From Jiangella endophytica (GTDB lineage: Bacteria > Actinomycetota > Actinomycetes > Jiangellales > Jiangellaceae): 64,000 nt of DNA. The position numbers and the translations under genes were made by a program. Location of the stretch: contig NZ_QVAI01000020.1 in NCBI RefSeq assembly GCF_003427025.1, positions 1 to 64,000 on the forward strand, given 5' to 3'. Below are positions 40,497 to 48,842 of this stretch, piece after piece (the first letter of the stretch is position 1; each line of letters begins with the position of its first letter). Under the pieces are notes generated by a model. It ran no database searches and was not told the origin of the DNA. It was given only the letters and a program-made list of their open reading frames with translations.

Positions 40497-41639
40497 GTGA
40501 CCGGCACGGGCAGCACCCGCGGCGCCGTCGCGACCGCGCAGCGGGTGGTCGTGAAGGTCGGGTCGTCGTCGCTCACCACGACGCAGGGCGGCATCGACGA
40601 CGCCCGGGTCGCCACGGTGGTCGACGCGCTGGCGAAGGCGCGCGCGTCGGGCCGCGAGGTGGTGCTGGTGTCGTCCGGCGCCATCGCGGCCGGGCTGGCA
40701 CCGCTGGGCCTGGCCACCCGCCCGCGCGACCTCGCCCGGCAACAGGCGGCCGCCAGCGTCGGCCAGGGCCTGCTCATGGCCACCTACACGTCCGCGTTCG
40801 CGGGCCACGGCCTGCGGGTCGGGCAGGTGCTGCTGACGGTCGACGACGTCACCCGCCGCTCGCACTACCGCAACGCCTACCGGACGCTGCACCAGCTGCT
40901 GCAGCTCGGCGTCGTGCCTATCGTCAACGAGAACGACACCGTCGCCACCCACGAGATCCGCTTCGGCGACAACGACCGGCTGGCCGCGCTGGTCGCGCAG
41001 CTGGTCCACGCCGACCTGCTGGTGCTGCTCTCCGACGTCGACGGCCTCTACGACGGCAACCCGCACAAGCCCGGCGCCACCCGGCTCACCGACGTCCACA
41101 GCCTGTCCGACCTCGACGGCATCGACATCGGCTCGACCGGCCGGTCCGGGCTGGGCAGCGGCGGCATGGTGACGAAGGTCGAGGCGGCCTCCATCGCGAC
41201 CGGCTCCGGCGCCGACGTCGTGCTGGCGTCGGCGCCCGAGGTGTCCGCGGTGCTGGCCGGCGACCCCGCCGGCACCTGGTTCCACCGCCGGGCCGGTCGG
41301 CGCGCCACGCGGCTGCTCTGGCTGGAGCACGCCACCGACGGCCGCGGCAGCCTCACCCTCGACGCCGGCGCCGTCCGCGCCGTCGTCGAGCGCGGCGCGT
41401 CGCTGCTGCCGGCCGGCATCACCGCCGTCACCGGCACGTTCACCGCCGGCGACCCGGTCGACCTGCTCGACGAGACCGGCCGCACGATCGCCCGCGGCGT
41501 GGTCAACTACGACGCCGCCGAGCTGCCGGCGCTGCTGGGTCACTCGACCAAGGAACTGGCCCGCGAGCTGGGGCCCGAGTACGAGCGCGAGGTCGTCCAT
41601 CGCGACGACCTGGTGCTGCTCGGACGGCCGCGCCGCTGA
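40497..41639 (+). CDS. proB: Glutamate 5-kinase
   Basis: A 380-aa enzyme that makes glutamyl-5-phosphate, the first step to proline. The amino-acid kinase domain starts VVVKVGSSSLTT and contains VSSGAIAAG and NENDTVAT. A C-terminal PUA domain (~285-365) is present. GTG at 40497 follows GAGGAGG. It lies 13 bases after obgE. Confidence 0.96.
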   Translation: MTGTGSTRGAVATAQRVVVKVGSSSLTTTQGGIDDARVATVVDALAKARASGREVVLVSSGAIAAGLAPLGLATRPRDLARQQAAASVGQGLLMATYTSAFAGHGLRVGQVLLTVDDVTRRSHYRNAYRTLHQLLQLGVVPIVNENDTVATHEIRFGDNDRLAALVAQLVHADLLVLLSDVDGLYDGNPHKPGATRLTDVHSLSDLDGIDIGSTGRSGLGSGGMVTKVEAASIATGSGADVVLASAPEVSAVLAGDPAGTWFHRRAGRRATRLLWLEHATDGRGSLTLDAGAVRAVVERGASLLPAGITAVTGTFTAGDPVDLLDETGRTIARGVVNYDAAELPALLGHSTKELARELGPEYEREVVHRDDLVLLGRPRR

Positions 41640-41654
41640 CCGCCCGCCACCCAA

Positions 41655-41725
41655 GTTGATCTTGGAGTTGTTCGCGCATGAAGTCCGATGTGCCCGATAG
41701 ATGGCCGAAGAACTCCAAGATCAAC
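41655..41725. repeat. 20-bp inverted repeat between proB and proA
   Basis: GTTGATCTTGGAGTTGTTCG (41655-41674) pairs with 41706-41725 with one mismatch, around a 31-base loop. It is much richer in A/T than its surroundings. It starts 15 bases after the proB stop, so it could be a terminator, but the large loop and lack of a T-run also fit a dispersed repeat element. Confidence 0.65.
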
Positions 41726-41745
41726 GAGGGCTGGGTCGCTCGGAC

Positions 41746-41751
41746 TAAACT
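41746..41751 (+). promoter_or_regulatory. -10 box for leaderless proA transcript
   Basis: TAAACT ends six bases before the GTG of proA and no ribosome-binding site lies between, indicating a leaderless message that starts after the inverted repeat. Confidence 0.5.
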
Positions 41752-41757
41752 GGCGGG

Positions 41758-43008
41758 GTGACCATCACCTCCGTCGCCGACCTGGGCCGCGCGGCCCGCA
41801 CGGCCGCCGCCGACCTCGCCGTCCGCACCCGCGCCGAGAAGGACGCCGTCCTGCACGCCATGGCCGGCGCGCTGGTCGCCGACGCGGCGGCGATCATCGA
41901 GCGCAACGCGGCCGACGTCGAGCGGGCCCGCGAGGCCGGCACCGCCGACGCCATGATCGACCGCCTCCGGCTCGACGACTCGCGCATCGCGGGCATGGCG
42001 AGCGGGCTGCGGCAGGTCGCCGCCCTGCCCGATCCGGTCGGCGAGATCGTGCGCGGCTACACGCTGCCCAACGGCCTGCAGGTCACCCAGCGCCGGGTGC
42101 CGCTGGGCGTCGTCGGCATCATCTACGAGGCCCGTCCCAACGTCACCGCCGACGCCGCCGGACTGGCGCTCAAGAGCGGCAACGCGGTCCTGCTCAAGGG
42201 GTCGTCCAGCGCCGCGGCGTCCAACGAAGCCATCGTCGGCGTGCTGTCGGCGGCGGCCGAGTCGGCTGGGCTGCCGGGAGCCGCCGTCCAGCTGGTGCCG
42301 GGCGGCCACGACCAGGCGAAGGAGCTCATGCGGGCGCGCGGTCTGGTCGACGTGCTGATCCCGCGCGGCGGCGCCGGACTGATCCGCAGCGTCGTCGAGG
42401 AGTCCACCGTCCCGGTCATCGAGACCGGGGTCGGCAACTGCCACGTGTACGTCGACGCCGAGGCCGACCTCGCCATGGCGCTGCAGATCCTGCTCAACGC
42501 GAAGACCCATCGGCCCAGCGTGTGCAACGCAGCCGAGACGCTGCTCGTGCACGCCGACGTCGCGGCGGGGTTCCTGCCGTCGGCGCTGGCCGCCCTGCGC
42601 GAGGCCGGGGTGACCGTCCACGGCGACCACCGGGTCCAGGGCTACGACGATGCCGTCGTGCCCGCCACCGACGACGACTGGGCCGCCGAGTACCTCTCGC
42701 TCGACCTCGCCGCGGCCGTCGTCGACACCCTCGACGACGCCGTCGCGCACATCCGGCGCTGGGGGAGCGGGCACACCGAGGCCATCGTCACCCGGTCGCT
42801 CGAGGCGTCGCGCCGGTTCGCGGCCACCACCGACTCCGCCGCCGTCATGGTCAACGCCTCCACCCGGTTCACCGACGGCGAGCAGCTCGGGTTCGGCGCC
42901 GAGATCGGCATCTCCACCCAGAAACTGCACGCCAGGGGCCCCATGGGGCTGCCGGAGCTCACCACCACGACATACGTCGTCACCGGTGACGGGCACGTGC
43001 GGGGCTGA
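41758..43008 (+). CDS. proA: Gamma-glutamyl phosphate reductase
   Basis: A 416-aa enzyme that reduces glutamyl-5-phosphate to glutamate semialdehyde with NADPH, the second proline step. The aldehyde-dehydrogenase-like fold shows the catalytic cysteine in [14 protein letters not shown] (~260) and [11 protein letters not shown] (~125). It has its own promoter signal, so proB and proA may be separately transcribed although adjacent. Confidence 0.96.
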   Translation: MTITSVADLGRAARTAAADLAVRTRAEKDAVLHAMAGALVADAAAIIERNAADVERAREAGTADAMIDRLRLDDSRIAGMASGLRQVAALPDPVGEIVRGYTLPNGLQVTQRRVPLGVVGIIYEARPNVTADAAGLALKSGNAVLLKGSSSAAASNEAIVGVLSAAAESAGLPGAAVQLVPGGHDQAKELMRARGLVDVLIPRGGAGLIRSVVEESTVPVIETGVGNCHVYVDAEADLAMALQILLNAKTHRPSVCNAAETLLVHADVAAGFLPSALAALREAGVTVHGDHRVQGYDDAVVPATDDDWAAEYLSLDLAAAVVDTLDDAVAHIRRWGSGHTEAIVTRSLEASRRFAATTDSAAVMVNASTRFTDGEQLGFGAEIGISTQKLHARGPMGLPELTTTTYVVTGDGHVRG

Positions 43009-43011
43009 CGG

Positions 43012-43017
43012 TAGGCT
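43012..43017 (+). promoter_or_regulatory. -10 box for the 48-aa membrane protein
   Basis: TAGGCT ends eight bases before ATG 43026, a leaderless-type arrangement, four bases after the proA stop. Confidence 0.4.
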
Positions 43018-43025
43018 TCTGCCCC

Positions 43026-43172
43026 ATGAACACCGTCGTGCTGCTGGCCGAGGAGGCGCACTCCTCGTCGGAGGGATTCCCCGCCTGGGCCTGGGGCGTC
43101 TCCGCGTTCGCCATCCTCTTCGTATTGCTGCTGATCGTCGTGAGCTTCGGCAGGGGACGCCCGCACGCCTGA
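43026..43172 (+). CDS. 48-aa single-span membrane protein
   Basis: A short protein: a polar N-terminus with several Glu, His and Ser residues, one membrane segment ([17 protein letters not shown]) and a basic tail (GRGRPHA). Small proteins of this shape between proA and nadD recur in actinobacteria, which supports it as a real gene despite its size. The function is unknown. Codon third positions are strongly G/C, like those of its neighbours. Confidence 0.7.
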   Translation: MNTVVLLAEEAHSSSEGFPAWAWGVSAFAILFVLLLIVVSFGRGRPHA

Positions 43173-43187
43173 GCAGGCTGCGGGCAC

Positions 43188-43193
43188 TACGGT
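43188..43193 (+). promoter_or_regulatory. -10 box for leaderless nadD transcript
   Basis: TACGGT ends seven bases before GTG 43201. This favours GTG 43201 over the in-frame GTG 43192, which would lie inside the box. Confidence 0.4.
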
Positions 43194-43200
43194 GTCGTCG

Positions 43201-43797
43201 GTGAGCAACCCGAAACGGCTCGGCGTCATGGGTGGGACGTTCGACCCCATCCACCACGGGCACCTGGTCGCGGCCAGCGAGGTGCAGCACTGGTTCCACC
43301 TCGACGAGGTGGTCTTCGTGCCCACCGGGCAGCCCTGGCAGAAGAGCGACCGCGACGTCACACCGGCCGAGGACCGCTACCTCATGACGGTCATCGCCAC
43401 CGCGTCGAACCCGGTCTTCTCCGTCAGCCGGGTCGACATCGACCGCGACCGGCCCACGTACACCGTCGACACCCTGCGGGACCTGCGCGCGCACTACGGC
43501 GAGGACACCGAGCTGTACTTCATCACCGGCGCCGACGCGCTGGGGCAGATCCTGTCCTGGCGCGACCACGACGAGCTGTTCGAGCTGGCCCACTTCGTCG
43601 GCTGCACCCGGCCCGGACACGACCTCTCCGCCGTCGGGCTGCCCGAGGGCAAGGTCACGCTGGTCGAGGTGCCGGCGCTGGCGATCTCGTCCAGCGAGTG
43701 CCGGCACCGGGTCGTCGGCGGCGAGCCGATCTGGTACCTGGTGCCCGACGGCATCGTCCAGTACATCAACAAACGCGGCCTCTACGTCGAGGCATGA
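43201..43797 (+). CDS. nadD: Nicotinate-nucleotide adenylyltransferase
   Basis: A 198-aa nucleotidyltransferase that joins nicotinate mononucleotide and ATP in NAD synthesis. The signature [17 protein letters not shown] holds the HxGH-type site, and the second motif is [11 protein letters not shown] (~163). Length is normal. Confidence 0.95.
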   Translation: MSNPKRLGVMGGTFDPIHHGHLVAASEVQHWFHLDEVVFVPTGQPWQKSDRDVTPAEDRYLMTVIATASNPVFSVSRVDIDRDRPTYTVDTLRDLRAHYGEDTELYFITGADALGQILSWRDHDELFELAHFVGCTRPGHDLSAVGLPEGKVTLVEVPALAISSSECRHRVVGGEPIWYLVPDGIVQYINKRGLYVEA

Positions 43798-43848
43798 GAC
43801 CCTGGACCGGTCACCATCCGGTCCCCGGGGAGAAGAGAGGAACGCCGC

Positions 43849-44247
43849 TTGACCGCAACCGATCGCGCCATCCAGCTGGCGGTCGCCGCCGCGGAGGCCG
43901 CGTCCGACAAGCTGGCCGACGACATCGTCGCCTTCGACGTGTCCGAGCGGATGGCGATCACCGACGTGTTCCTGGTGTGCTCGGCCTCCAACGACCGCCA
44001 GGTGCGCTCCGTCGTCGACGCCGTCGAGGAGCGGCTGCGCGACCTCGGCGCCCGCCCCGTCAGCCGTGAGGGTGAGCGGGAGGGCCGCTGGGTCCTGCTC
44101 GACTACGTCGAGATCGTCGTGCACGTGCAGCATGCCGAGGAGCGGGTGTTCTACGCCCTCGAGCGGCTGTGGAAGGACTGCCCGACCATCGAGCTGCCGG
44201 CCGAGGTGAACGCCGGACGGGGCCCGCGCTCCGGAGACGAGGCGTGA
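43849..44247 (+). CDS. rsfS: Ribosomal silencing factor RsfS
   Basis: A 132-aa protein of the RsfS/Iojap family, which binds L14 and stops the subunits joining when nutrients are short. Family stretches include DDIVAFDVSERMAITDVFLV and GEREGRWVLLDYVEIVVHV. It uses a TTG start with a clear GAGAGGA site seven bases upstream. The stop overlaps the next GTG. The order nadD-rsfS-phosphatase is the same as in mycobacteria. Confidence 0.95.
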   Translation: MTATDRAIQLAVAAAEAASDKLADDIVAFDVSERMAITDVFLVCSASNDRQVRSVVDAVEERLRDLGARPVSREGEREGRWVLLDYVEIVVHVQHAEERVFYALERLWKDCPTIELPAEVNAGRGPRSGDEA

Positions 44248-44879
44248 GCCGCCGCGTCGTCCTCTGGCGACACGGCCGGACGGAGTGGAACGTCGCCGGG
44301 CGGTTCCAGGGCCAGACCGACGTCGACCTCGACGATCTGGGCCGTGACCAGGCCCGGGAGGCCGCCTCCCGGCTGGCCTCGCTCGCGCCGGACGTGTTGG
44401 TGTCGTCGGACCTGCAACGCGCCCAGGACACCACCGCCGCGCTGGCGACGCTCGTCAGCCTCGACGTCGACCTCGACCCGCGGCTGCGCGAGACGTACGC
44501 CGGCGACTGGCAGGGCTGCACGTCGGCCGAGATCGCCGCCCGCTGGCCCGACGAGTACAAGGCCTGGCGCGGCGGCGACCCGCTGCTGCGCGTCGGTGGC
44601 GGCGAGTCCCGCCAGGAGGTCGCCGAGCGCATGGTCGCCGCCGTCACCGACGCCGCCGCCCGGTTGCCCGAGAACGGCCTGGCCGTCCTCACCTCCCACG
44701 GAGGCGCGGCCAGGCTGGGCATCGCCTCGCTCATCGGCATGCCGCTGCACCGATTCACCAACGTCGGCGGGCTGTCCAACTGCTCGTGGTCCATGCTCCG
44801 CGAGGGCGAGGACGGCTGGATCCTGGTCGAGCACAACGCCGGCACACTGCCCACTCCGGTGGTGATCGAAGAGGGGTGA
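44244..44879 (+). CDS. Histidine phosphatase, GpgP-like
   Basis: A 211-aa phosphoglycerate-mutase-fold phosphatase. The phosphohistidine is in LWRHGRTEWN (~10), the acid/base glutamate in LRETYAGDW (~82) and the second histidine in TSHGG (~153). In mycobacteria the gene in this position (after rsfS) encodes glucosyl-3-phosphoglycerate phosphatase of methylglucose-polysaccharide synthesis. That function is suggested here by position and family only. Confidence 0.85.
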   Translation: MSRRVVLWRHGRTEWNVAGRFQGQTDVDLDDLGRDQAREAASRLASLAPDVLVSSDLQRAQDTTAALATLVSLDVDLDPRLRETYAGDWQGCTSAEIAARWPDEYKAWRGGDPLLRVGGGESRQEVAERMVAAVTDAAARLPENGLAVLTSHGGAARLGIASLIGMPLHRFTNVGGLSNCSWSMLREGEDGWILVEHNAGTLPTPVVIEEG

Positions 44880-44901
44880 TCTGGTAGCCTCTCCGAGGTC
44901 G

Positions 44902-44924
44902 ATCGGCCGCCTCTGGCGGCCGAT
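44902..44924 (+). terminator. Hairpin after the GpgP-like gene
   Basis: ATCGGCCGCC (44902-44911) pairs exactly with GGCGGCCGAT (44915-44924) around TCT, 22 bases after the stop. There is no T-run. Confidence 0.6.
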
Positions 44925-44967
44925 TCCGGCGGGTGGGTCCGATTATGAGGTTCACCCCGCCGTCGGC

Positions 44968-44973
44968 TAAGCT
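44968..44973 (+). promoter_or_regulatory. -10 box for tRNA-Ala
   Basis: TAAGCT lies 18 bases before the first base of the mature tRNA. No good -35 element is seen. Confidence 0.4.
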
Positions 44974-44991
44974 GACGAAGCCGTTCGGCAC

Positions 44992-45064
44992 GGGGCTGTG
45001 GCGCAGCTGGTAGCGCACCTCCATGGCATGGAGGGGGTCAGGGGTTCGAGTCCCCTCAGCTCCA
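44992..45064 (+). tRNA. tRNA-Ala (anticodon GGC)
   Basis: The sequence folds as a full cloverleaf. The acceptor stem GGGGCTG pairs with CAGCTCC and has the alanine identity pair G3:U70. The anticodon stem CCTCC/GGAGG has loop ATGGCAT with anticodon GGC, and the T-arm contains GGTTCGAGTCC. The discriminator base is A. CCA is not encoded (the next bases are CAA). It decodes GCC, the main alanine codon here. Confidence 0.97.
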
Positions 45065-45594
45065 CAATTGAAGAGGTAGTAGAACACCCGACATCGGTAG
45101 ATGCCGGTTCGGGTGCGAGGGCGGCGAACGGCTCGACGAGTCGGATCGTCGCCCTTGTCGTCTTCGTTGATCTCGATGCCGTTGGTGAGGGCTGGGGTCG
45201 CCGGTCGCTTGCCTCGGTCGTTGGTGCGGGCGTCGAGCGTGGCGCCGTCGACCAGGAGGCTCAGCGCGGCGTTGAGTCGTCTGCGCGATCCTTCGTGCTG
45301 GTCGGGCTCGCTGGCGAGCCATCGGTCGACGTCGGCCAGGCCGGCGCGGATGCGGTCTTGGTGCCGCTCGAGGTCGCCAGGCCGTTGATAGGTCACCGCC
45401 GTCAGCAACGGCAGTGCGTCAGTCTCGGCGCCGGGGCCATCAGTGTCATGGTCGACGTCTCCTTGCACACCCGCCTCCGATGATGTGGGCGGCGAATCCT
45501 CGTTGTCTCCTGGACTGCTGTGGCGTGTCCCGGGGCGGTTCAGCTCTACGAGGTCGCTGGTGAAGGGTCGAAGCTGAGGAAGCCCAGCGGCCTA
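45065..45594 (-). other. Gap after tRNA-Ala with possible gene remnant
   Basis: On the minus strand, 45468 to about 45065 has a reading frame with strongly G/C third positions and a charged, helical product (for example LERHQDRIRAGLADVDRWLA). It has no proper stop before the tRNA and runs on antisense through it, so it looks like a truncated or decayed gene rather than a whole one. A small dyad CACCCGA/TCGGGTG (45085-45115) may help end the tRNA transcript. No integrase or repeated tRNA end was found. Confidence 0.4.
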
Positions 45595-46260
45595 CTAGCT
45601 GCCACCTCGGTAGTTGCCTGTGATGGGCTCCTGCCACATGGCTACCAGGGTGTCGAGACGGCCCATGATCGCCTGCGGCGCCTTGGATGGCGACCCCGAG
45701 TCGAATGGGGGCTGAGGGTCGTACTCTAGGCCGAGCTGGATGGCCTGGGCGACCTCTGGACCGTGTAGCCGGGCAGCGATCGCCAGAGCCAGGTCGATTC
45801 CGGCAGAGACTCCGGCGCCGGTGACGATCCGGTCCTCGAACACGACCCGCTGCTCGACCGGCTCTGCGCCGAACCCGCGAAGAGCGTCGTAGGCGACCCA
45901 GTGGGAGGTGGCCTGCAGCCCGCGTAACAGGCCCGCTGCGCCGAGGAGCACCGAGCCGGTGCAGACTGACGTGGTGTAGGTGGTGTGTTCGTGCGCCGAA
46001 CGGATCCACTCGAGGATCGGATGGCCCTTCGTCATCTCCCGGGTCACGTTGCCTCCGGGAACGAGGAGCACATCGGGGTGAGGGATGTCCTCGAAGGTGT
46101 GCTCGACGTCGATGTGCAGCCAGTTGTTGGCATCAGTGATCCGCCCCTTCTCCGCTGCACAGATCACAACCTCTGTGTCGGGCATTCCGGCGAACACCTG
46201 GTACGGACCGATCGCGTCAAGGATGGTGACCTTCGGGAACAAGGCGACGGCGACTCGCAC
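45595..46260 (-). CDS. DJ-1/PfpI family protein, copy A
   Basis: A 221-aa protein of the DJ-1/PfpI (class I glutamine amidotransferase-like) fold. The reactive cysteine sits in the nucleophile elbow TTSVCTGSVLLGAAG (~100). It resembles the isonitrile hydratase / transcription-regulator-like branch but has no AraC HTH. Possible roles are hydration of a small molecule or repair of carbonyl damage. I chose GTG at 46260 because AAAGGAG sits six bases before it; ATG 46302 would add a short tail. It is probably last in the methyltransferase-DJ-1-DJ-1 operon. Confidence 0.82.
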   Translation of the reverse strand: MRVAVALFPKVTILDAIGPYQVFAGMPDTEVVICAAEKGRITDANNWLHIDVEHTFEDIPHPDVLLVPGGNVTREMTKGHPILEWIRSAHEHTTYTTSVCTGSVLLGAAGLLRGLQATSHWVAYDALRGFGAEPVEQRVVFEDRIVTGAGVSAGIDLALAIAARLHGPEVAQAIQLGLEYDPQPPFDSGSPSKAPQAIMGRLDTLVAMWQEPITGNYRGGS

Positions 46261-46320
46261 GGCATTCTCCTTTGGTGGGTCTGGTGACGGATTGCTGTTC
46301 ATGTCCGCAGGCGCCACGGA

Positions 46321-46911
46321 TCACACTGGCGGGGCTGGGTCGTACTGGATGCCACGGCGCACCTGGCGAGCTCGTTCGTCTCCGGCCAGCCTGGACACGA
46401 GGTGAAGGGCCATGTCGATGCCGGCAGAGATGCCGGCGGACGTCATCACGTCACCGTCGTCGACGAACCTGTCATCGTGACGCACCTCGATCGTGGGGTC
46501 GAGTTCGGCCAGACGGTCGAGCTGGCTCCAGTAGGTCGTTGCCGGACGATTGCGCAGTAGTCCGGCGGCCGCAAACACCAGGGAGCCGCTGCACACGCTG
46601 GTCATCAGCGGAACCTTCTTGCGCATCCTTCGCAGCCAGTCAAGATGCGCCTCGTCGCTCCGCAACGCCCCGGTGCCACTGCCGCCGGGATGCACGAGTA
46701 CGTCGTAGGTCGGCGCGTCGTCGAAGCCGTGGTGTGCATGCACGGTCAAGCCCTTTGCGCACTCGACCGGGCCGGATTCGCGGGCAAGGCAGGTGACGGT
46801 ATACCCGTCCTCCGGAAACGCGTTGGTCCACCAGGCGAGGACCTCCCAGGGCCCGATCGCATCGAGTTCCTCGACCTCGGGGAAGAGCAGGATGCCAATG
46901 TGCTTCGTCAT
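46321..46911 (-). CDS. DJ-1/PfpI family protein, copy B
   Basis: A 196-aa protein of the same fold as its neighbour, with which it shares the elbow MTSVCSGSLVFAAAGLL (~105), the start IGILLFPEVEELDAIGPWEV and the end RGIQYDPAPP. The two are diverged paralogues, not a recent copy. AAGGAG precedes the ATG, which overlaps the stop of the methyltransferase gene (ATGA). The substrate is unknown. Confidence 0.85.
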   Translation of the reverse strand: MTKHIGILLFPEVEELDAIGPWEVLAWWTNAFPEDGYTVTCLARESGPVECAKGLTVHAHHGFDDAPTYDVLVHPGGSGTGALRSDEAHLDWLRRMRKKVPLMTSVCSGSLVFAAAGLLRNRPATTYWSQLDRLAELDPTIEVRHDDRFVDDGDVMTSAGISAGIDMALHLVSRLAGDERARQVRRGIQYDPAPPV

Positions 46912-47567
46912 GCGTGCTCCTTCTGAGGATGTGGCGGGGGTTGCGGAGACCCGTTCGCAGGTACCGCGGTGAGCTGGATACCGAGCACGGCCTCGAAATC
47001 ACGCAGGCTCTCGTCCTCGAGGTATCGGTGGAGGTACGGCACGTTGGCGAGGGAGGTGATGTCGAAGCACTCCGAAATGGCATCGACCATGGCTGTCCCC
47101 GTGTGGAAGGTGCGGTGGTGCTCCCGCCAGCGACCTAGGGACGCGGGTGAGGCGTAGAAGCGATCGGCGATCTCGCCATCTGCGCGTTCGTGGGCGAACT
47201 CGTCGACAATCAGACGGCCCCCCGGCGCGAGCAGCCTCCACACCGAGTCGACCGCACGGTCGAGAGACTCCACGTGATGCAGTGACAGAGCCAGGATGAC
47301 GGCCTCGTACGGCCCACGGTTGAAGTCACACATGTCAGCGACTTCCACTCCGGGGCCGCCCATGGCCGGGTCAACATCGATCGCGGTGACGTCGTAACCC
47401 CTGTTCCGAAGCCGGCGGGCCAACTCTCCACGGCCGCATCCAGCGTCGAGTACCCGGGCCGGAGCTGGGGGAAGCTGGTCGGAGATGAAGTCCATACAGC
47501 AACAGTGGATGACGCTCTCCATGAGAACAACTGCAGGCTGATCAGGAAAGCCATGCGCTTCATGCAT
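46908..47567 (-). CDS. SAM-dependent methyltransferase
   Basis: A class I methyltransferase (219 aa if it starts at ATG 47567). The SAM-binding motif is ARVLDAGCGRGELARRL, followed by DVTAIDVDPAM and a motif IV-like AVILALSLHHVES. Internal starts at 47522 and 47495 are possible, and none has a good ribosome site. The ATG at 47567 lies inside a LysR-type box, so a downstream start would leave a more usual leader. It is the first gene of an operon with two DJ-1 genes, divergent from lysR. The substrate is unknown. Confidence 0.78.
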   Translation of the reverse strand: MHEAHGFPDQPAVVLMESVIHCCCMDFISDQLPPAPARVLDAGCGRGELARRLRNRGYDVTAIDVDPAMGGPGVEVADMCDFNRGPYEAVILALSLHHVESLDRAVDSVWRLLAPGGRLIVDEFAHERADGEIADRFYASPASLGRWREHHRTFHTGTAMVDAISECFDITSLANVPYLHRYLEDESLRDFEAVLGIQLTAVPANGSPQPPPHPQKEHA

Positions 47568-47710
47568 ACCAAACCTGGTCGGCGAGACCGAGTTCGTCCA
47601 TGAACCGAGTCGCCAAGCCCATGTCCCCACCCCGAGACGGCGAGGCCATGAGCACAACCGCAGGTTTAGCAGGCACGGTATACGCTTCATGCATGCTGGA
47701 TACCTGGTCG
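47521..47710. promoter_or_regulatory. Duplicated LysR operator region
   Basis: Two boxes of the LysR T-N11-A type occur: ATGCGCTTCATGCAT (47553-47567, a good dyad) and ATACGCTTCATGCAT (47680-47694). Each lies in a ~47-base segment (47521-47567 and 47648-47694) that matches the other at 37 of 47 positions. One box overlaps the methyltransferase start, the other the lysR start. TACGCT (47681-47686) inside the second is the likely lysR -10, so binding there would block lysR itself. Confidence 0.6.
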
Positions 47711-48571
47711 CTCCAGGTGCTGGTGGAAGTCGCTGACCAAGGCTCGTTCTCTGCCGCGGCGCAGGAACTGTCGATGACTCAGCCGGCCGTCTCCCGCCAG
47801 GTCGCCTCCCTCGAACGCAAGCTGGGCGTCGGACTGTTCCGTCGTGTTCCCCGTGGCGTCGAACCCACCGCCGCTGGCGCCATCGCCATCGAGGAAGCCA
47901 GAAACGTCCTGGACAGGCTGGGGACGCTCCAGGCGCGAATGGAAGCATTCGCTGATCTGCGCACCGGTCACGTCCGCATCTCAAGCTTCCCCAGTGCGAA
48001 CACCGACTTCGTACCGGCGGCGATACGACGATTCCGAGATCTGTATCCAGGCGTCGAGGTCAGTCTCGTGCAGGGGGACGTAGCTGGGATCAGGGCCGGC
48101 GACGTCGACCTCGCCATGCTGACCACCTGGGACACCGCACCCGAGGAGGTCGTGACAGTACCTCTGCTCGATGAAGAGCACTGGGTAGCGCTATCTGAAG
48201 CGCATCCGTTGGCCTCGCTCACCACCGTTCCCCTGCGGCAGCTTCGGGCCGACAGCTGGGTCGAAGGCAGTCACCCCGACTGCCTCGGTCCCTTGGACAT
48301 CCTCGCGGAGGCACTCGGTGGCCCGCCTAGAGTCGGCTTCACATGCGAGGACTGGACGGGCAAGCAGGCGCTCGTAGCCGCCGGGATGGGTGTCACCATC
48401 ATCTCCACCCTGGCGGCGGCGGCCCTGCGTCCCGGCGTTGTTCTCCGGCCCACTGCACCGCGACTACCCTCTCGCGGCGTCCTCGCGGCCACCGCGCCGA
48501 GCCAGGCCCGTAGCCCGGCAACCACGGCCATGCTTCGGGTCCTCACCGACCTCGGGGCCAGCTACCGCTGA
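47693..48571 (+). CDS. LysR-family regulator
   Basis: A 292-aa LysR-type regulator. The N-terminal helix-turn-helix is LVEVADQGSFSAAAQELSMTQPAVSRQVA (written in part: SAAAQELSMTQPAVSRQVA, ~22-40), with a substrate-binding domain at ~90-285. ATG at 47693 lies six bases after a TACGCT box, so the message is probably leaderless. It is divergent from the methyltransferase/DJ-1 operon, which it very likely controls together with itself. Base composition is less G/C-biased than the window average. Confidence 0.88.
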   Translation: MLDTWSLQVLVEVADQGSFSAAAQELSMTQPAVSRQVASLERKLGVGLFRRVPRGVEPTAAGAIAIEEARNVLDRLGTLQARMEAFADLRTGHVRISSFPSANTDFVPAAIRRFRDLYPGVEVSLVQGDVAGIRAGDVDLAMLTTWDTAPEEVVTVPLLDEEHWVALSEAHPLASLTTVPLRQLRADSWVEGSHPDCLGPLDILAEALGGPPRVGFTCEDWTGKQALVAAGMGVTIISTLAAAALRPGVVLRPTAPRLPSRGVLAATAPSQARSPATTAMLRVLTDLGASYR

Positions 48572-48770
48572 GCGCTGTTCGCTCGAGGCCGTCGGGACGG
48601 CGCGGTGGTGGTCGGCCCGACGGTGAGACGCCCCGATCGGCGGGCGCATCGTTCCGATCGTGGCTATCGACGGAGCCGCGCAGGCCAGGACCGAACGCCA
48701 CCATGACTCGATGCCGTCAGGAGCACCTCCTCGGCAAGCCGCTCCACTCGAGTCGAGTAGCCGCAAGTTC

Positions 48771-48799
48771 TGCCCGGCCGTCAGGCGGGGCATTTTATT
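48771..48799 (+). terminator. Intrinsic terminator without an adjacent gene
   Basis: TGCCCGGCC (48771-48779) pairs, with one mismatch, with GGCGGGGCA (48784-48792), followed by TTTTATT. It lies 200 bases after lysR, inside a 271-bp gap (48572-48842) with no visible gene. It would end a long lysR message or an unseen RNA. Confidence 0.65.
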
Positions 48800-48842
48800 G
48801 TTCTCGCTTGGCCCGCCATCCGCACCATGAGACGGTGGACGT

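Noticed and set aside
44755-45468. A 237-codon minus-strand reading frame across the tRNA-Ala, with a CGAEGTRTPDPLHAMEV-like stretch
   Set aside because: That stretch is the antisense translation of the tRNA gene, a well-known annotation artefact. Only the part to the right of the tRNA may be a gene remnant.
45065-48842. Integrase or insertion sequence near tRNA-Ala
   Set aside because: I found no recombinase or transposase frame, no terminal inverted repeats and no second copy of the tRNA 3' end in this stretch.
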